Shown piece by piece: positions 17,752-26,245 of a stretch of DNA of 64,000 nucleotides. Numbering within the stretch: the first letter of the stretch is position 1; each line of letters opens with the position of its first letter. The notes under the pieces were generated by a model. That model was not told where the DNA came from. It saw nothing but the letters and a program-made list of their open reading frames with translations, and did not search any database. Source of the stretch: Solimonas sp040754295 (GTDB lineage Bacteria; Pseudomonadota; Gammaproteobacteria; Nevskiales; Nevskiaceae); contig JBFMCQ010000014.1 of the NCBI GenBank assembly GCA_040754295.1, positions 1-64,000 on the forward strand. The letters are read 5' to 3'. A program made the position numbers and the translations under genes.

Positions 17752-18467
17752 GGCTCGACAGGCACGGCCAGCATGTAGCCGCCGTTTCGCACCGTCTTGA
17801 GCACTTGCGGACGGGCTGGATCCGCTTCGATCTTGCGGCGCAGGCGCGAGAGTGCAACGTCGATCGAGCGATCGAAGGCCTCCCAGCTGCGGCCCTTCGT
17901 CAGGTCCATCAGCTGATCGCGCGACAACACGCGCTGCGGGTGCCTGACGAAGACGCTGAGCAGGTCGTAGTCGCCGGCCGATATCTCGACGTCCGCGCCA
18001 TCCACGCGCGCCAGCCGCCGCGCGGCCAGATCGAAGACAAAACCGGCGAAGCGCAGGCGCTCGCCGGGCGCGCCGGGAACGGCTCCCGCCGCCGCCGGAG
18101 CGGTGCGCCGGAGCACGGCGCGGATGCGTGCGACCAGCTCGCGCGGGTTGAACGGCTTGGGGATGTAGTCGTCGGCACCGAGCTCGAGGCCGACGATGCG
18201 GTCGATGTCGTCGCCCTTGGCCGTCACCATGACGATCGGGATCTGGCTCGCCGCACGCAGGCGACGGCAGATCGACAGCCCGTCCTCGCCCGGCAGCATC
18301 AGGTCGAGCAGGATCAGATCCGCGGGCTCCTGCGCAAGACGCGTGTCCAGGGCGCGACCGGACGCGACCAGGCTCACGGCATAGTTCTCGCGCTGCAGCA
18401 GGTCGCGAACCAGGCTGGCGATCTGCGTGTCGTCCTCGACGACGACGATGCGGAGAATACCGTTCAT
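17745..18467 (-). CDS. OmpR-family response regulator
   Basis: 240 aa. The receiver (RIVVVEDDTQIASLV start, phospho-Asp in LILLDLMLPGEDG, Lys in GADDYIPKPFNPREL) is followed by a winged-helix DNA-binding domain ending in VLKTVRNGGYMLAVPVEPC. I chose the ATG at 18467 because the receiver begins right after it; the longer in-frame extension has no conserved content. It precedes and overlaps the kinase gene. Three GTTAC half-sites in the divergent intergenic region suggest autoregulation and control of the divergent secreted protein. Confidence 0.9.
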   Translation of the reverse strand: MNGILRIVVVEDDTQIASLVRDLLQRENYAVSLVASGRALDTRLAQEPADLILLDLMLPGEDGLSICRRLRAASQIPIVMVTAKGDDIDRIVGLELGADDYIPKPFNPRELVARIRAVLRRTAPAAAGAVPGAPGERLRFAGFVFDLAARRLARVDGADVEISAGDYDLLSVFVRHPQRVLSRDQLMDLTKGRSWEAFDRSIDVALSRLRRKIEADPARPQVLKTVRNGGYMLAVPVEPC

Positions 18468-18512
18468 GGCGCCATTGTCCCGCAGCCGTGGCACATCGGG
18501 CAGATCGACTCG

Positions 18513-18559
18513 GTTACGGCGCGTTACACGCCGACGCGAGGGGGTCGTCTCGGCGTTAC
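18513..18559. promoter_or_regulatory. GTTAC direct repeats, candidate response-regulator box
   Basis: GTTAC occurs at 18513, 18523 and 18555 on the + strand. The spacings are 10 and 32 bases, that is one and three helical turns. OmpR-family regulators bind as dimers to such direct repeats. The site lies 46-92 bp upstream of the regulator ATG (18467) and 137-183 bp upstream of the divergent gene at 18696, so it could serve both. Confidence 0.45.
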
Positions 18560-18695
18560 CTCTCGGCCCGAGACTGGCTGCGATCGACAGCGACTGTGAC
18601 GGCCGCATCCCGCGCATGGAGTTCGAGTCCCAGCGCTTTGCGGGTCGCGGACGCTGAACCATCGCCCAAGCCACTCCACCCAAAAGGAGCTTGTC

Positions 18696-19211
18696 ATGAC
18701 TCTCCACACAGCTGGCTCATACCGCCCTTTACTGCTCGCTGCAGCCGCGCTCGCGCTGGTCACGGCGAGCGCAGCCGCGCTCGCCGGAGAGCGCGAGCGC
18801 TCGATAACCCGCGTCGGTCCGCACGGCCGCAGCCTGGACTCGCAGTCGCAGGTCCTGCGCGAACCGGGCTATCGTTCGGCAACGCGCTCGATCGAGGGCG
18901 GCAGCGGCCGCGGCCTCACCCGCGAAGCCGAGCGTGTCATCGATCTGGAAACGGGTACCGCGAGCCGCGCCGTCACGACGACCACCAACGGCGGCCAGAG
19001 CTGGGGCCACTCGCAGTCGGCCACGGTCAATGATTCCGGCGGTCTGGACCGCAGCGCCACCTATACCGGCCCGGCCGGCGCCAGCGCGAGTCGGGACTCC
19101 AGCAGCGGACACGGCGACGGCAGCGCCTGGCGCTCTTCGACACTGACCGGCCCGAACGGCGGCAGCGTCGATGTCGACCGCTCGGTCACCGTGACGCCCG
19201 CCACGCCCTGA
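18696..19211 (+). CDS. secreted Ser/Gly/Thr-rich protein of unknown function
   Basis: 171 aa. It has a clear signal peptide (hydrophobic stretch LLLAAAALALVTASAAALA, cleavage near residue 30) and a good ribosome site AGGAG. The mature part is polar, with loosely repeated units GPHGRS, GPAGAS and GPNGGS and many Ser/Thr/Gly; it looks like a beta-rich or extended secreted protein. It is divergent from the two-component system and may be its target. I do not recognise the family. Confidence 0.7.
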   Translation: MTLHTAGSYRPLLLAAAALALVTASAAALAGERERSITRVGPHGRSLDSQSQVLREPGYRSATRSIEGGSGRGLTREAERVIDLETGTASRAVTTTTNGGQSWGHSQSATVNDSGGLDRSATYTGPAGASASRDSSSGHGDGSAWRSSTLTGPNGGSVDVDRSVTVTPATP

Positions 19212-19222
19212 TGTCGATCGCA

Positions 19223-19259
19223 TGCCGCAGCGGGCGCGCGCTTCGCACCCGCTGCGGCA
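19223..19259. terminator. 12-bp perfect-stem hairpin between two genes
   Basis: TGCCGCAGCGGG pairs with CCCGCTGCGGCA across a 13-base loop, 12 bp after the stop of the secreted protein. There is no T-tract, so it is not a classical intrinsic terminator. It ends 17 bp before the next ATG and could instead act as a transcript-end stabiliser or hinder translation of the following gene. Confidence 0.45.
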
Positions 19260-19275
19260 ACATCTGCACTCCCAC

Positions 19276-20115
19276 ATGCTCGAATCGTTGGCGCCGCCGG
19301 AACGCCCGCTGTGGGCGCCGCTGATCCTGGTCGGCGTTCTGCTCGCCGAGTACCTGTGGCTGGGCGCTCGCGGCCGCCGCGCCTACGATTGGCGCGAAAC
19401 ACTGGTCTCCACGGCAATCGCCGCGGGCAATCGCCCGGTCCGCGCAGGCACCGCGCTGCTGATCCTCCCGCTCTATCAATGGGTGCACGGACACCGCCTG
19501 TTCGATCTGGCGATCGAAGGGCCCGCGGCCTTCCTCGGGCTGGTGATCGCCGTCGACTTCGCCTACTACTGGACGCACCGCGCGATGCATCGCGTGCGCT
19601 GGATGTGGGCGACACACTCGGTGCATCACTCCAGTACCGTGCTCAACCTGTCGGCCGCCTACCGGCTCGGCTGGACCGATCTGATATCGGGCACCTGGAT
19701 GTTCCTGCTGCCCTTCGTCTGGCTCGGCGTGCCGCCGCTCGCGGCGCTCGGCGCCTTCGCGCTGAATCTGGGCTACCAGTTCTTCCTGCATACCGAGGCG
19801 GTGGGCCGGCTCGGTGCGCTCGAGGCGGTCCTCAACACGCCCAATCATCACCGCGTGCATCACGCGCACAACGACGGCTGCGTCGACCGCAACTTCGGCG
19901 GCATCCTGATCGTCTGGGACCGCTGGTTCGGCACCTACGCGCAGGCGCCGGCCGGCGAGCCCCTGCAGTACGGACTCAAGGACGTGCCGCGAAGCCTCAA
20001 TCCCTTCGCCGTGGCCTTCGGCGAGTGGCGCCGCATCGCGATCGATCTGCGCCGGGCGCGCACGGCGCGACAGGCCGTCCGCGCCGCACTGGCGACGCCG
20101 CGCGCAAACACCTGA
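19276..20115 (+). CDS. sterol desaturase / fatty acid hydroxylase superfamily membrane protein
   Basis: 279 aa, di-iron integral membrane oxygenase. Several hydrophobic segments are present, together with the histidine clusters HRAMH, HSVHH and HHRVHH that ligate the iron pair. The ATG at 19276 is preferred; an in-frame start at 19222 would run through the hairpin. Members hydroxylate or desaturate sterols, carotenoids, alkylglycerols or fatty acids; the substrate here is unknown. It stands alone, converging with the flagellar block. Confidence 0.85.
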   Translation: MLESLAPPERPLWAPLILVGVLLAEYLWLGARGRRAYDWRETLVSTAIAAGNRPVRAGTALLILPLYQWVHGHRLFDLAIEGPAAFLGLVIAVDFAYYWTHRAMHRVRWMWATHSVHHSSTVLNLSAAYRLGWTDLISGTWMFLLPFVWLGVPPLAALGAFALNLGYQFFLHTEAVGRLGALEAVLNTPNHHRVHHAHNDGCVDRNFGGILIVWDRWFGTYAQAPAGEPLQYGLKDVPRSLNPFAVAFGEWRRIAIDLRRARTARQAVRAALATPRANT

Positions 20116-20182
20116 GCATCGTCGCGGCCCGACTTTGCTGCGGCGGCAGATATTGACGGCCGGACGGCCGGACTGGACTGCC

Positions 20183-20653
20183 CTAGCCGAGGAACTGCGC
20201 GTCGTCGATCAGCGAGTCGGGCTCCAGCAGCGTCACCAGATCGCCGTCGCGCGTGTAGACGCCGCGTGTGCGCGCGGTGCCGGGCGCTGCGCCGATCTCC
20301 GGCACCGGCTTGATCGCCGCGTCGATGACCTTGCGCACGTCGGCGACGCGGTCGACGAACAGGCCGATGCTCTCGCCACCGTGGTCGAGCACGACGACGC
20401 GCGCATCCGCCTGCGGCTCTGCCGCCGGCAGGCCCAGACGCCGGCGCAGGTCGAGAACCGTGACGACATTGCCGCGCAGATTGATCACGCCGAGCACCTG
20501 CGCCACGGTACCGGGCACCGGCTCGATCGCGGTGTCACGCAGCACTTCCTGTACCGACAGGATCGGCAGGCCGTAGAGCTGGCCGGCAAGCTCGAAGCAC
20601 ACCCAGCGTGACAGGCTGTCTTCGCTGCGACGGCGCAGCTGCGTGACACTCAC
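20183..20653 (-). CDS. cheW: CheW-like chemotaxis coupling protein
   Basis: 156 aa, single CheW domain linking chemoreceptors to CheA. Motifs include RWVCFELAGQLYGLPILSVQEV and GVINLRGNVVTVLDLRRRLG. The start is taken as GTG at 20653, which overlaps the motD stop as GTGA; the frame upstream of it is only shadow. It is the last gene of the flagellar block. The C-terminus DAQFLG is longer than minimal CheW. Confidence 0.87.
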   Translation of the reverse strand: MSVTQLRRRSEDSLSRWVCFELAGQLYGLPILSVQEVLRDTAIEPVPGTVAQVLGVINLRGNVVTVLDLRRRLGLPAAEPQADARVVVLDHGGESIGLFVDRVADVRKVIDAAIKPVPEIGAAPGTARTRGVYTRDGDLVTLLEPDSLIDDAQFLG

Positions 20654-21567
20654 TGCTGCGTCTCCAGGCCATCGAGCGTTCCGGGCGGCACGACGATCCT
20701 TGCATCGGGCCGCGCCGCAGCGGCCGGCAGCACCTCGCGACGCTCCGCTGCGCTGCCGATCACCGCGACGACGACGCGGCGGTTGCGGTTGCGCCCCTCG
20801 GCGGTGAGGTTGTCGGCGGCCGGGTGGTACTCGCCGAGCCCGACGACGGTCATGCGCTGAGCGTCGATGCCCTGGTGCATGAACAGGTGCACGACGCTCG
20901 CCGCGCGCGCCGCCGACAGCTCCCAGTTGGATGGAAACTCGCGCGTGGCGATCGGCACGTTGTCCGTATGCCCCTCGATACGCAGCGCGTGCGGGAACGG
21001 ACGCAGGATCGCCGCCAGCCGCTCGAGCACCTGCACCGCATCGGGCGACAGGCGCGCGCTGCCGCTCGGAAATAGGATGTCGGTCTTGATCTCGATCTCG
21101 AGCCACTGCTCGGTGCGGCGCACGATCACCAGATCCTGCTGGATCAGCTCGCGCATCGCCTGCTGCACCGCATCGGCCATGCGGCGCAGCTCGGCGCTGC
21201 CTTCGACCGCCTGCGACTCGCTGGCGCCCGGCTGCTCCTGCGCCCCGCCGAGGCGCGCGCCCGGCATATCGGCAAGCACGCCGCTGTGGTCCTGCTCGAA
21301 GCCGCGCAGCGTCACCGTGTTGAACAGCGACTCGGTCTGCGTGCCCTTCTCCGGCTTGTCGCCGATCTGCACCGGCTTGAGCGAGCGCGGCGGCCCGCCG
21401 AACGCCGCCGACAGCGAATCGGCAAGCACGCGGTACTTGCCCTCGTTGACCGACGACACCGCGTACATCACGACGAAAAACGCCAGCAGCAGCGTGATCA
21501 GATCGCCATACGGGATCGCCCACGCTTCGTGGTTGGTGTGGTCTTCGTGCTTGGGTTTTCTGGCCAT
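20650..21567 (-). CDS. motD: flagellar motor stator protein MotB/MotD
   Basis: 305 aa. A single TM helix near the N-terminus (WAIPYGDLITLLLAFFVVMY) contains the stator aspartate in the PYGDLITLL motif. The C-terminal OmpA-like peptidoglycan-binding domain shows IEGHTDNVPI and NWELSAARAASVVH. It anchors the proton-driven stator to the cell wall. It forms a pair with the upstream MotA-like gene but is separated from it by a 120-bp repeat element. Confidence 0.9.
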   Translation of the reverse strand: MARKPKHEDHTNHEAWAIPYGDLITLLLAFFVVMYAVSSVNEGKYRVLADSLSAAFGGPPRSLKPVQIGDKPEKGTQTESLFNTVTLRGFEQDHSGVLADMPGARLGGAQEQPGASESQAVEGSAELRRMADAVQQAMRELIQQDLVIVRRTEQWLEIEIKTDILFPSGSARLSPDAVQVLERLAAILRPFPHALRIEGHTDNVPIATREFPSNWELSAARAASVVHLFMHQGIDAQRMTVVGLGEYHPAADNLTAEGRNRNRRVVVAVIGSAAERREVLPAAAARPDARIVVPPGTLDGLETQQ

Positions 21568-21583
21568 CGTTCAGCGCTGCGCG

Positions 21584-21693
21584 TTGAACGCGGGAGTCGG
21601 GAATGGAGAATCGGGCATCGTCGAAAACGAGCCCGCTTTTGCGATTCCCGATTCCCGATTCCCGATTCCCGTTCTTGCCGTTCCCGCGTTCAA
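21584..21693. repeat. imperfect inverted repeat with GGGAATC heptamers between motC and motD
   Basis: TTGAACGCGGGA (21584-21595) and its exact complement TCCCGCGTTCAA (21682-21693) bracket about 110 bp. Inside, both arms carry heptamers of the type GGGAATC; the right arm has four in tandem (GATTCCCGATTCCCG, near 21641-21670). Such heptamer arrays are common between genes in Xanthomonadaceae. The right arm overlaps the motC stop codon. Confidence 0.75.
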
Positions 21694-22430
21694 TGCAGAT
21701 ACCCCCTGAGCTTCGACTCGATGTTGCGCGGATTCTCGCCCTGTGAAATCGAGATCAGCCCTTCGATCGTCATCTCGCGCATGCGCGTCTGCTCGGCGAT
21801 CGCGGACTTGAGCTTGGCCGCGATCGGCAGGAAGAACAGGTTGGCCGACGCGATGCCGTAGATCGTCGCCGTGAACGCGGCCGCGATGCCGGTACCGAGC
21901 TTGCTCGGGTCGGCGAGGTTCTTCATCACCGACATCAGGCCGAGCACCGCGCCGATGATGCCCAGCGTCGGCGCATAGATGCCCATGCCCTCGAAGACCT
22001 TCGCGCTCTGCTGGTCGAAATGCTCGCGGGTCTGCATCTCCACTTCGAGAATGCTGCGGATCGCGTCCGGCTCGGCGCCGTCGACGAGCATCTGCAGCCC
22101 CTTCTTCAGGAACGGATCGGCTTCCGACTCCGCGTTGCCCTCGAGCGCGAGCAGCCCCTGCTTGCGCGCGATGCTGCTCCATTCCACGATGCGCTCGATC
22201 AGCGCCAGCGGATCATGCTGCGGCGGACGGAATGCCCAGCGCAGGATCTTCATCGCGTGCTTGAACGTCGTCATCGGCGTGTGGATCAGGATCGCCGCGA
22301 GCGTGCCGACGAGCACGATCACGAACGCCGCCGGGTTCATCAGCCCGCCGACGCCGGCGCCCTTGAGAATGCTGCCGCCGACGATCGCGAACAGCGCGAG
22401 CACGACACCGGCCACCGACAGCTTATCCAT
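21690..22430 (-). CDS. motC: flagellar motor stator protein MotA/MotC
   Basis: 246 aa, four TM helices, ion-channel subunit of the stator. The conserved PTLGIIGAVLGLM segment of TM3 and the cytoplasmic loop with RIVEWSSIARKQGLLALE are clear. It precedes motD and overlaps the end of cheA by 8 bases. Xanthomonas- and Pseudomonas-type genomes often carry two stators, MotAB and MotCD; position next to cheA points to MotCD. Confidence 0.9.
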   Translation of the reverse strand: MDKLSVAGVVLALFAIVGGSILKGAGVGGLMNPAAFVIVLVGTLAAILIHTPMTTFKHAMKILRWAFRPPQHDPLALIERIVEWSSIARKQGLLALEGNAESEADPFLKKGLQMLVDGAEPDAIRSILEVEMQTREHFDQQSAKVFEGMGIYAPTLGIIGAVLGLMSVMKNLADPSKLGTGIAAAFTATIYGIASANLFFLPIAAKLKSAIAEQTRMREMTIEGLISISQGENPRNIESKLRGYLH

Positions 22431-24270
22431 GCGCCGCCTCCGGCCGCGGGCGCATCGACGTGCGGCGGTACGCTTCGACCAGCCCGGCGAAATCGAGGAT
22501 CAGCGCGACGCGGCCGTCCGGCAGCACGGTGGCACCCGAGATGCCGGCGAGGCCGCGCAGCGACGGCCCCAGCGGCTTGATGACGATCTCCTCGCGGCCG
22601 CGCACCATGCGCACGACGAAGCCGAAGCGCTCGTCGCCGACCTGGGCGACGACGACGTGGCGTTTGCCGTCGCTGTGGCCGTCGCCGAGCCATGGTTCGA
22701 GATAGACCAGGCGCAGCACGTCGCGGCGCGTCAGCACGACGTCCCAGCGGTCGAGCTTTTCGACGCGTGCAGGGTCGAGCTCGAAGACGTCGAGCACCGG
22801 CGCCAGCGGCAGTGCGAACTGTCGATCCGAGGCGAACACCATCAGCGCGGACAGAATCGCCAGCGTCAGCGGCACGCGGATGTGCACGGTGCTGCCGTGC
22901 CCCAGCTGTGACTCGATGCGCACGCTGCCGCCGAGCCCGCGGATGCGCGACATCACCACGTCCATGCCGACGCCCCGCCCAGACAGGTCGGAGATCTGCT
23001 CCTTGGTCGAGAAGCCGGGCAGGAAGACCAGCTGCAGGCATTCCTCCGGACTCATCTGTGCGGCCTCGGTCGCGGCGACGAGGCCTTTCTCCAGCGCCTT
23101 GCCGCGGACGCGCTCGGCGTCGATGCCGGCGCCGTCGTCGCGCACGGTGATGACGATGCTGTCGCCCTGCTGTTCGGCGGCCAGCACCAGCTTGCCGGTC
23201 GGCGGCTTGCCGCAGCGCACGCGCTCGTCCGGCATCTCGATGCCGTGATCGACGCTGTTGCGGACCATGTGGATCAGGGGATCGGCCAGCGCGTCGACGA
23301 GATTCTTGTCGAGATCGGTGTCCTCGCCGAGGAGCTCCACCTCGACCTGCTTGCCGAGGCTGCGCGCGACGTCGCGGGCGATCTTCGGGAAACGCGCGAA
23401 AACCTTGCGGATCGGCTGCATGCGGATCTGCATGACCGCGTTCTGCAGGCCGCGGGTGATGAAGTCGAGCTCGCCGACCGCGCGCGTCATCTGCTCGGTG
23501 CCGCCCTGCGTGCTCAGCGCCTTGAGGCGGTTGCGCGCGAGCACCAGCTCACCGACGAGGTTCATCATCCGGTCGAGACGCGCGGTGTCGACACGGACAG
23601 TCGTTTCGGCAGGCGGCGGCTTGCTCGTGTCGCCCTCCGGCGGAGACGCCGGGGCCAAGAGCGATGCCGTGCGCGGCAGATCGCCTGCGCTGCCGGCGCC
23701 CGCTCCCGCACCCTGGCCCGCGCAGGCAGCGGGATTCTGCGCGCCGGAGCCCTTGCTCTTGCCGTGCAGCTCGTCGAGCAGCGCTTCGAACTCGTCCTCG
23801 CTGATCGTATCGGCCGCGGCCGGCGCGGCCTTCTTCGGTTGGCGCGGTTTCCTTGCCGCCTTGGCGGGCGGCAGCGGTGCCGCTTCAGCGGCGGCAAGGC
23901 CGCGCAGGCGCGCCAGTAAGGCCTGCGGCGCAGGCTGCAGCGGCGCATTTGCCGCGACCGCATCCATCATCGCCTGCACCTGATCGAGCGCCTGCAGCAC
24001 CGCGTCCATCAGCGGCGCGTCGACGGCGCGCCTGCCCGCGCGCAGCGCGTTGAACACGTCCTCGGCCGCATGGCACAGCTCGACCAGCGGCTGCAGCTCG
24101 AGAAATCCGGCGCCGCCCTTGACCGTATGAAACGTGCGGAAGATGTCGTTGAGCAGCGCCGCGTCCTGCGGGCGCGATTCGAGCTCGACCAGGCGCGCGC
24201 CGAGCTGCTGCACGAGCTCCCCCGCCTCGGCGAGAAAGTCGGCGCGGATCTCGTCGGCTTCGCTGCTCAT
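22423..24270 (-). CDS. cheA: chemotaxis histidine kinase CheA
   Basis: 615 aa. P1 Hpt domain with phospho-accepting His48 in TFHTVKGGAGFL; a Pro/Ala-rich linker around 125-235 with little room for a CheY-binding P2; P3 dimerisation from about 240; P4 ATPase (NSVDHGIE, GRGVGMDVV); P5 CheW-like domain at the C-terminus. I chose the ATG at 24270 (MSSEADEIRADFL); an extension to 24312 overlaps cheZ. Phosphorylates CheY in response to receptor state. Confidence 0.93.
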   Translation of the reverse strand: MSSEADEIRADFLAEAGELVQQLGARLVELESRPQDAALLNDIFRTFHTVKGGAGFLELQPLVELCHAAEDVFNALRAGRRAVDAPLMDAVLQALDQVQAMMDAVAANAPLQPAPQALLARLRGLAAAEAAPLPPAKAARKPRQPKKAAPAAADTISEDEFEALLDELHGKSKGSGAQNPAACAGQGAGAGAGSAGDLPRTASLLAPASPPEGDTSKPPPAETTVRVDTARLDRMMNLVGELVLARNRLKALSTQGGTEQMTRAVGELDFITRGLQNAVMQIRMQPIRKVFARFPKIARDVARSLGKQVEVELLGEDTDLDKNLVDALADPLIHMVRNSVDHGIEMPDERVRCGKPPTGKLVLAAEQQGDSIVITVRDDGAGIDAERVRGKALEKGLVAATEAAQMSPEECLQLVFLPGFSTKEQISDLSGRGVGMDVVMSRIRGLGGSVRIESQLGHGSTVHIRVPLTLAILSALMVFASDRQFALPLAPVLDVFELDPARVEKLDRWDVVLTRRDVLRLVYLEPWLGDGHSDGKRHVVVAQVGDERFGFVVRMVRGREEIVIKPLGPSLRGLAGISGATVLPDGRVALILDFAGLVEAYRRTSMRPRPEAAHG

Positions 24271-24277
24271 CGTTGAA

Positions 24278-25009
24278 TCAAAATCCCAGGCTGGCCAATA
24301 GCTCGTCGGCATCCTGCTGGCTGGCCGCGCCCGCCTGTCCGGGCAGCGCCGGGCCGGCCAGCTCGCCGGACAAGGGCTGTATCGGCCGCTGCGGCGCGGA
24401 CTGAAGCCCGCTGCCGGCGGCGCGCAGCAGCTCCAGAAGAGCGGTCTCGACGTTGCGAACGAGCGTGATCACGCGCTTGATGATCTGCCCGGAGATGTCC
24501 TGGTACGCCTGCGCCTGCGCCAGCTCGGAGAGCGTGCCGCGCAGCGCCGCCGCACAGCGGGTCAGCTCGCCGTGCACCTCGTGCATCAGCACGCCGACGC
24601 TGGCGACATCGGGATGCGCCTCGGCGAGCACGGCTTCGGTTTCGGCGAGCTGCGCCGCGGCGCGGTCGATGCCGGCCGCGACTTCGCGCGCCTCGTCGAC
24701 GAGATCGAGCGTGCGGTGCGCCGCGCTCTCGGTGACCTGCATGACGTAATCGAGACGATCGCGGGCGTCGGGAATCTCGTCGCCGGCGAGGCGCGCCAGG
24801 CGCTCGTCCATGCGCATCTCGACGACCGCTTCGTGCAGCTCGCGCGTCAGCCGCGCGACATACGCGAACAGGCCGGTTTCGCGCGCGCGCACGAGCGCGT
24901 CGAGCCCGGCGTCGAAAGTCTCGTCGTCGCCGGCCTCCAGCGCCGCAAGCAGCTCGCGCAGTCGCTGCACTGTGCGCGCGCGCTGCTCGCCTACACGGGC
25001 GGCCGCCAT
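24278..25009 (-). CDS. cheZ: CheY phosphatase CheZ
   Basis: 243 aa, long helical protein. The catalytic Gln lies in QAYQDISGQIIKRVI, matching the QDLTGQ motif of CheZ, and the C-terminal DELLASLGF is the CheY-binding tail. It accelerates dephosphorylation of CheY-P at the motor. It lies between cheY and cheA, 7 bp before cheA. Confidence 0.92.
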   Translation of the reverse strand: MAAARVGEQRARTVQRLRELLAALEAGDDETFDAGLDALVRARETGLFAYVARLTRELHEAVVEMRMDERLARLAGDEIPDARDRLDYVMQVTESAAHRTLDLVDEAREVAAGIDRAAAQLAETEAVLAEAHPDVASVGVLMHEVHGELTRCAAALRGTLSELAQAQAYQDISGQIIKRVITLVRNVETALLELLRAAGSGLQSAPQRPIQPLSGELAGPALPGQAGAASQQDADELLASLGF

Positions 25010-25065
25010 CTCAGTTGTCCCATGGCGCTGCGCGCCATCGGCTGCGGCTGAAACTGCGTTTCATC

Positions 25066-25458
25066 CTAGGCGACCTCGCTGAGCCGCTGGAAGATCTTGT
25101 CGATCTTGTCCTTGAGCGTCTGCGCCGTGAACGGCTTGATGATGTAGCCATTCACGCCGGCCTGCGCGGCCTCGATGATCTGCTCGCGCTGCGCCTCTGC
25201 GGTGACCATCAGCACCGGCGTCTTGGCGATGCGCGCATCGCCGCGGATGTTGCGCAGCAGCTCGATGCCGGTCATGCCCGGCATGTTCCAGTCGGTGATG
25301 ACGAAGTCGAAGCTCCCCGCCTGCAGCAGCGGCCAGGCGCTCTTGCCGTCGTCGGCCTCGGTCGTGTTGGTATAGCCCAGATCGCCGAGGAGGTTCTTGA
25401 CGATGCGCCGCATCGTCGAGAAATCGTCCACGATCAGAATGCGCATGTTCTTGTCCAT
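25066..25458 (-). CDS. cheY: chemotaxis response regulator CheY
   Basis: 130 aa single receiver. Acidic pair Asp11/Asp12, phospho-Asp56 in FVITDWNMPG, Thr86 in MVTAEAQ and Lys108 in YIIKPF are all present, so it is fully functional in sequence. Binds the FliM/FliN switch when phosphorylated. It lies 15 bp after fliA. Confidence 0.95.
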   Translation of the reverse strand: MDKNMRILIVDDFSTMRRIVKNLLGDLGYTNTTEADDGKSAWPLLQAGSFDFVITDWNMPGMTGIELLRNIRGDARIAKTPVLMVTAEAQREQIIEAAQAGVNGYIIKPFTAQTLKDKIDKIFQRLSEVA

Positions 25459-25473
25459 CGCTTGTCCACCCGT

Positions 25474-26196
25474 TCAAACCGTTGCGTGCATCTCTTTCCA
25501 GTCCTTGAGCCGCGCACGCAGGCGGATCAGCGCCTGGCCGTGAATCTGGCAGACGCGGCTCTCGCTGACGTCGAGCACCGCGCCGATCTCGCGCAGGTTC
25601 ATCTCGTCGTCGTAGTACATCGACATCACCAGCCGCTCGCGCTCGGGAAGGCTCGCGATCGCGGCGGCGAGCGCTTCGTGGAACTCGCCGCGCTGCAGGT
25701 CGTCGAGCGGGCCGCCGGTGGGATCGGGCGTGTCCAGCGTTTCGTCGCCGTCCTCGCCGCCGGCATTGAGGCTCAGCACCTGGCAGCGCGCGCCGTCCTG
25801 GACGATCTCGTGGTACTCGGCGACGCTGATGCCGAGCCGCTCGGCGACCTCGGACTCGCGCGCGTCGCGGCCGGTCGACTGCTCGATCTCGCGGATTGCC
25901 GCGGCGACCTCGCGCAGGCGCCGGTGCACCGAGCGCGGTGCCCAGTCACCGCTGCGCAGCTCGTCGAGCATCGCGCCGCGGATACGGATGCCGGCATAGG
26001 TCTCGAACGACGCGCCGCGATCGCCGCTGTAGTTTCGCGCCGCCTCGATGAGCCCGATGATGCCGGCCTGGATCAGATCGTCGACATCGACGCTCGACGG
26101 CAGGCGCGCCGCCAGATGATGGGCGATCCGCCGCACCAGCTCGCCGTGGCGGCGCACCAGATCGGTCTCGGGCGCCGTTCCGCGCGCGCCGCTCAC
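25474..26196 (-). CDS. fliA: flagellar sigma factor sigma-28 (FliA)
   Basis: 240 aa. Region 2 (LPSSVDVDDLIQAGIIGLIEAARNY), region 3 and region 4 (YYDDEMNLREIGAVLDVSESR) are clear. The start is GTG at 26196 with GGGAGAG five bases upstream; the longer in-frame ORF is shadow of flhG. It transcribes late flagellar genes, and a matching promoter stands before fliS in this window. Confidence 0.93.
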   Translation of the reverse strand: MSGARGTAPETDLVRRHGELVRRIAHHLAARLPSSVDVDDLIQAGIIGLIEAARNYSGDRGASFETYAGIRIRGAMLDELRSGDWAPRSVHRRLREVAAAIREIEQSTGRDARESEVAERLGISVAEYHEIVQDGARCQVLSLNAGGEDGDETLDTPDPTGGPLDDLQRGEFHEALAAAIASLPERERLVMSMYYDDEMNLREIGAVLDVSESRVCQIHGQALIRLRARLKDWKEMHATV

Positions 26197-26245
26197 GGCC
26201 GCTCTCCCGCAGCCTGTGCCGGCCGCGCGCCCCGGTGCGGCGCTG

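Noticed and set aside
20654..21523. Long upstream extension of the cheW frame
   Set aside because: Runs entirely through motD in another frame; CheW homology starts only after the GTG at 20653.
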